This document shows positions 4,784-6,114 of a stretch of 6,114 nt of DNA, piece after piece. The stretch is from Bacillota bacterium. Lineage in GTDB: Bacteria > Bacillota > Desulfitobacteriia > Desulfitobacteriales > JAJXUE01. The position numbers and the translations under genes are program-made. The notes under the pieces are model-generated. The model worked only from the letters and a program-made list of their open reading frames with translations. It ran no database searches and was not told the DNA's origin. How positions within the stretch are numbered: the first letter of the stretch is position 1; each line of letters opens with the position of its first letter. The stretch lies in assembly GCA_021786555.1 (NCBI GenBank), contig JAJYNB010000163.1, positions 1 to 6,114 on the forward strand. Direction: 5' to 3'.

Positions 4784-6091
4784 CTATTTGGAGGCTTGGG
4801 CGTACTCCCGCGTGTGCAGGCTGGCCAAATAGCGCTCAGCGTTGATGCCGGCAATGGCTCCGTCGCTTGTAGCCGTTACCACCTGCCTGATCAGTTTGGA
4901 GCGCACATCGCCTGCTGCAAACACGCCCGGAATGTTGGTCTTTAAGTCTTCGTCCACTTCTATATATCCCCACTGGTTGGTTTTGACCTGTCCCTCAACC
5001 AGAGTAGTCCTGGGCTGCATACCAATATACACGAATACACCGTTCACAGGTATCTCACTCATCTGACCAGTTTTAACATTTTCCACAACCAATGCGCTCA
5101 AATGGGTTTCACCGACCACACCCCGCGGCTCGGAATTCCAAACCACGTCAATCTTCGGATTGGCCAGGGCTTCCTCCTGAGCGATTTTGGAGGCCTGAAA
5201 ATTATCAAACTGGTGTACTATGGTGACGTGGGAAGCAAATTTGGTCAGGAAAACAGCCTCTTCAACGGCAGAATTCCCGCCGCCGACCACTATAACCTTT
5301 TGGTCCTGGTAGTTGGACCCGTCGCAGGTAGCGCAATAGTGAACACCCATACCGCGGAAATCGGCTTCCCTCTCTACCGGCAGGCGGCGTGATTCCGAAC
5401 CCGTGGCTATAATCACCACAGGGGCGCTGTAGATAGTATCCTCGGTGGTAATAGTTTTAAGGTCTCCCCTAAGGTTAACCTCCATGACTTCCTTCAGGTC
5501 ATCCACCCGGGTGCCAAAGCTCTTGGCCTGTTCAAGCATATTCTCCATCAACTGTTTGCCTGTAACTGTGCCAGGAGTTCCCGGATAATTGGCAATGTGG
5601 AAAGTGGTAGCAGCCTGACCGCCTGGCACACCCTCATCGATGACCACAGTGTTTTGCCGGGCCCGGGAGGCATAGATGGCAGCAGACAGGCCGGCGGGAC
5701 CGCCGCCCAGGATGAGAACGTCGGCACTCACCTTGCTCAGTTTTACACTCTCTGGCGTAATGCCGAGAATCTTTTCAATCTCCAGCCGTAGTTGGGGTTT
5801 CTTAATATACCCATTGAATCTTGCACCAACTTCAGTACCCTTATGGAAAAACAATACTGTAGGGCTGCTTTTCACGCCTAAGCTTGCAGCCAGTTCTCTG
5901 TTTTGCTGCCTGAGTATCTTGACAAAGCGCATCTTGTTCCCGTACTTCTCCGCCAGTTTGTCAAAAATTGGGGCCAGGGCCGCACAAGGGGAGCATTCTT
6001 CAGAATAAAAGTCGAGAATCACCGGCTGGTCCCGCTCCAAAACATCTTTTTTGAAATTTTCCGCGTTGGAGTAAATGATATTTGCACTCAT
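4784..6091 (-). CDS. trxB: Thioredoxin-thioredoxin reductase fusion flavoprotein
   Basis: A 435-residue protein with a thioredoxin domain (about 1-108) fused in front of a complete low-molecular-weight thioredoxin reductase (about 122-425). Visible in the thioredoxin part are a CSPC redox motif (C33, C36; the family norm is WCGPC, and the Trp is Glu here) and the SSPT cis-proline loop near residue 77. The reductase part shows the FAD-binding GGGPAG (129-134), the redox CATCD (253-257), the second dinucleotide motif GGGNSA (270-275) and the C-terminal FAAGD (391-395). The HRRxxxR motif that holds the NADPH 2'-phosphate in classical enzymes reads HQFDNFQ (293-299), so all three arginines are absent; the donor may be NADH or reduced ferredoxin (inference). 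The ATG at 6091 has an AGGTGG site 6 nt upstream. This is the first operon gene in view and probably supplies dithiol reducing power to the methyltransferase or the cysteine peptide. The family call is firm; the electron donor is not. Confidence 0.95.
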   Translation of the reverse strand: MSANIIYSNAENFKKDVLERDQPVILDFYSEECSPCAALAPIFDKLAEKYGNKMRFVKILRQQNRELAASLGVKSSPTVLFFHKGTEVGARFNGYIKKPQLRLEIEKILGITPESVKLSKVSADVLILGGGPAGLSAAIYASRARQNTVVIDEGVPGGQAATTFHIANYPGTPGTVTGKQLMENMLEQAKSFGTRVDDLKEVMEVNLRGDLKTITTEDTIYSAPVVIIATGSESRRLPVEREADFRGMGVHYCATCDGSNYQDQKVIVVGGGNSAVEEAVFLTKFASHVTIVHQFDNFQASKIAQEEALANPKIDVVWNSEPRGVVGETHLSALVVENVKTGQMSEIPVNGVFVYIGMQPRTTLVEGQVKTNQWGYIEVDEDLKTNIPGVFAAGDVRSKLIRQVVTATSDGAIAGINAERYLASLHTREYAQASK

Positions 6092-6114
6092 GAATGTCCA
6101 CCTCGCCTAATGTT

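Noticed and set aside
4666..4854. N-terminal extension of the methyltransferase frame (63 more residues)
   Set aside because: It overlaps the reductase gene and the heptamer array, has no ribosome site and no family similarity; a good ribosome site points to 4665.
4463..4945. Plus-strand open frame of 160 codons
   Set aside because: Antisense shadow of the reductase and methyltransferase genes; no recognisable domain or ribosome site.

Overview
The window looks like a chromosomal piece of an anaerobic, low-to-mid GC Gram-positive bacterium, probably Clostridia of the Peptococcaceae / Desulfotomaculum-Pelotomaculum type. The reasons are strong AGGAGG-type ribosome sites, an eight-iron ferredoxin, a thioredoxin reductase without the usual NADPH signature, a radical SAM peptide maturase, and an intergenic string of GTCCGAD heptamers (a repeat style I associate with that group). 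The taxon is inferred from style, not from a marker gene. Every credible gene is on the minus strand, so transcription runs from the right edge to the left.

Right to left, 6091 to 1806 reads as one seven-gene operon: (1) a thioredoxin-thioredoxin reductase fusion; (2) a small SAM methyltransferase carrying the three cysteines of arsenite methyltransferases (ArsM); (3) a 39-residue cysteine-rich peptide at 3911-4030; (4) a radical SAM/SPASM maturase with the full seven-cysteine SPASM signature; (5) an FmdB-type zinc ribbon; (6) a 2x[4Fe-4S] ferredoxin; (7) a small charged helical protein, possibly Spo0E-like. A hairpin with a U-tract at 1742-1775 closes the unit. Gaps are mostly 3-14 nt and each holds a ribosome site. 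Three wider gaps carry structure: a heptamer repeat (gene 1/2), a strong 9-bp hairpin without U-tract (3/4) and a two-tier hairpin (5/6).

The operon has the composition of a ribosomally made, radical-SAM-modified peptide (RiPP) pathway. The peptide has a charged N-terminal part followed by two 11-residue CCS repeats and a final cysteine (CC-x9-CC-x9-C). The radical SAM enzyme is the expected maturase, the ferredoxin a possible electron source, and the thioredoxin system could keep the cysteines reduced. The ArsM-like methyltransferase is the unusual member: it either methylates the peptide or an intermediate, or points to arsenic or another thiophilic element as the target of a vicinal-dithiol peptide. 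I do not recognise this combination as a characterised system.

Left of the terminator is a separate minus-strand gene for a 12-TM-type APC amino-acid permease (234-1655, proposed TTG start). The last 233 bases hold no supportable gene. I see no RNA genes, insertion sequences, CRISPR arrays or origins.
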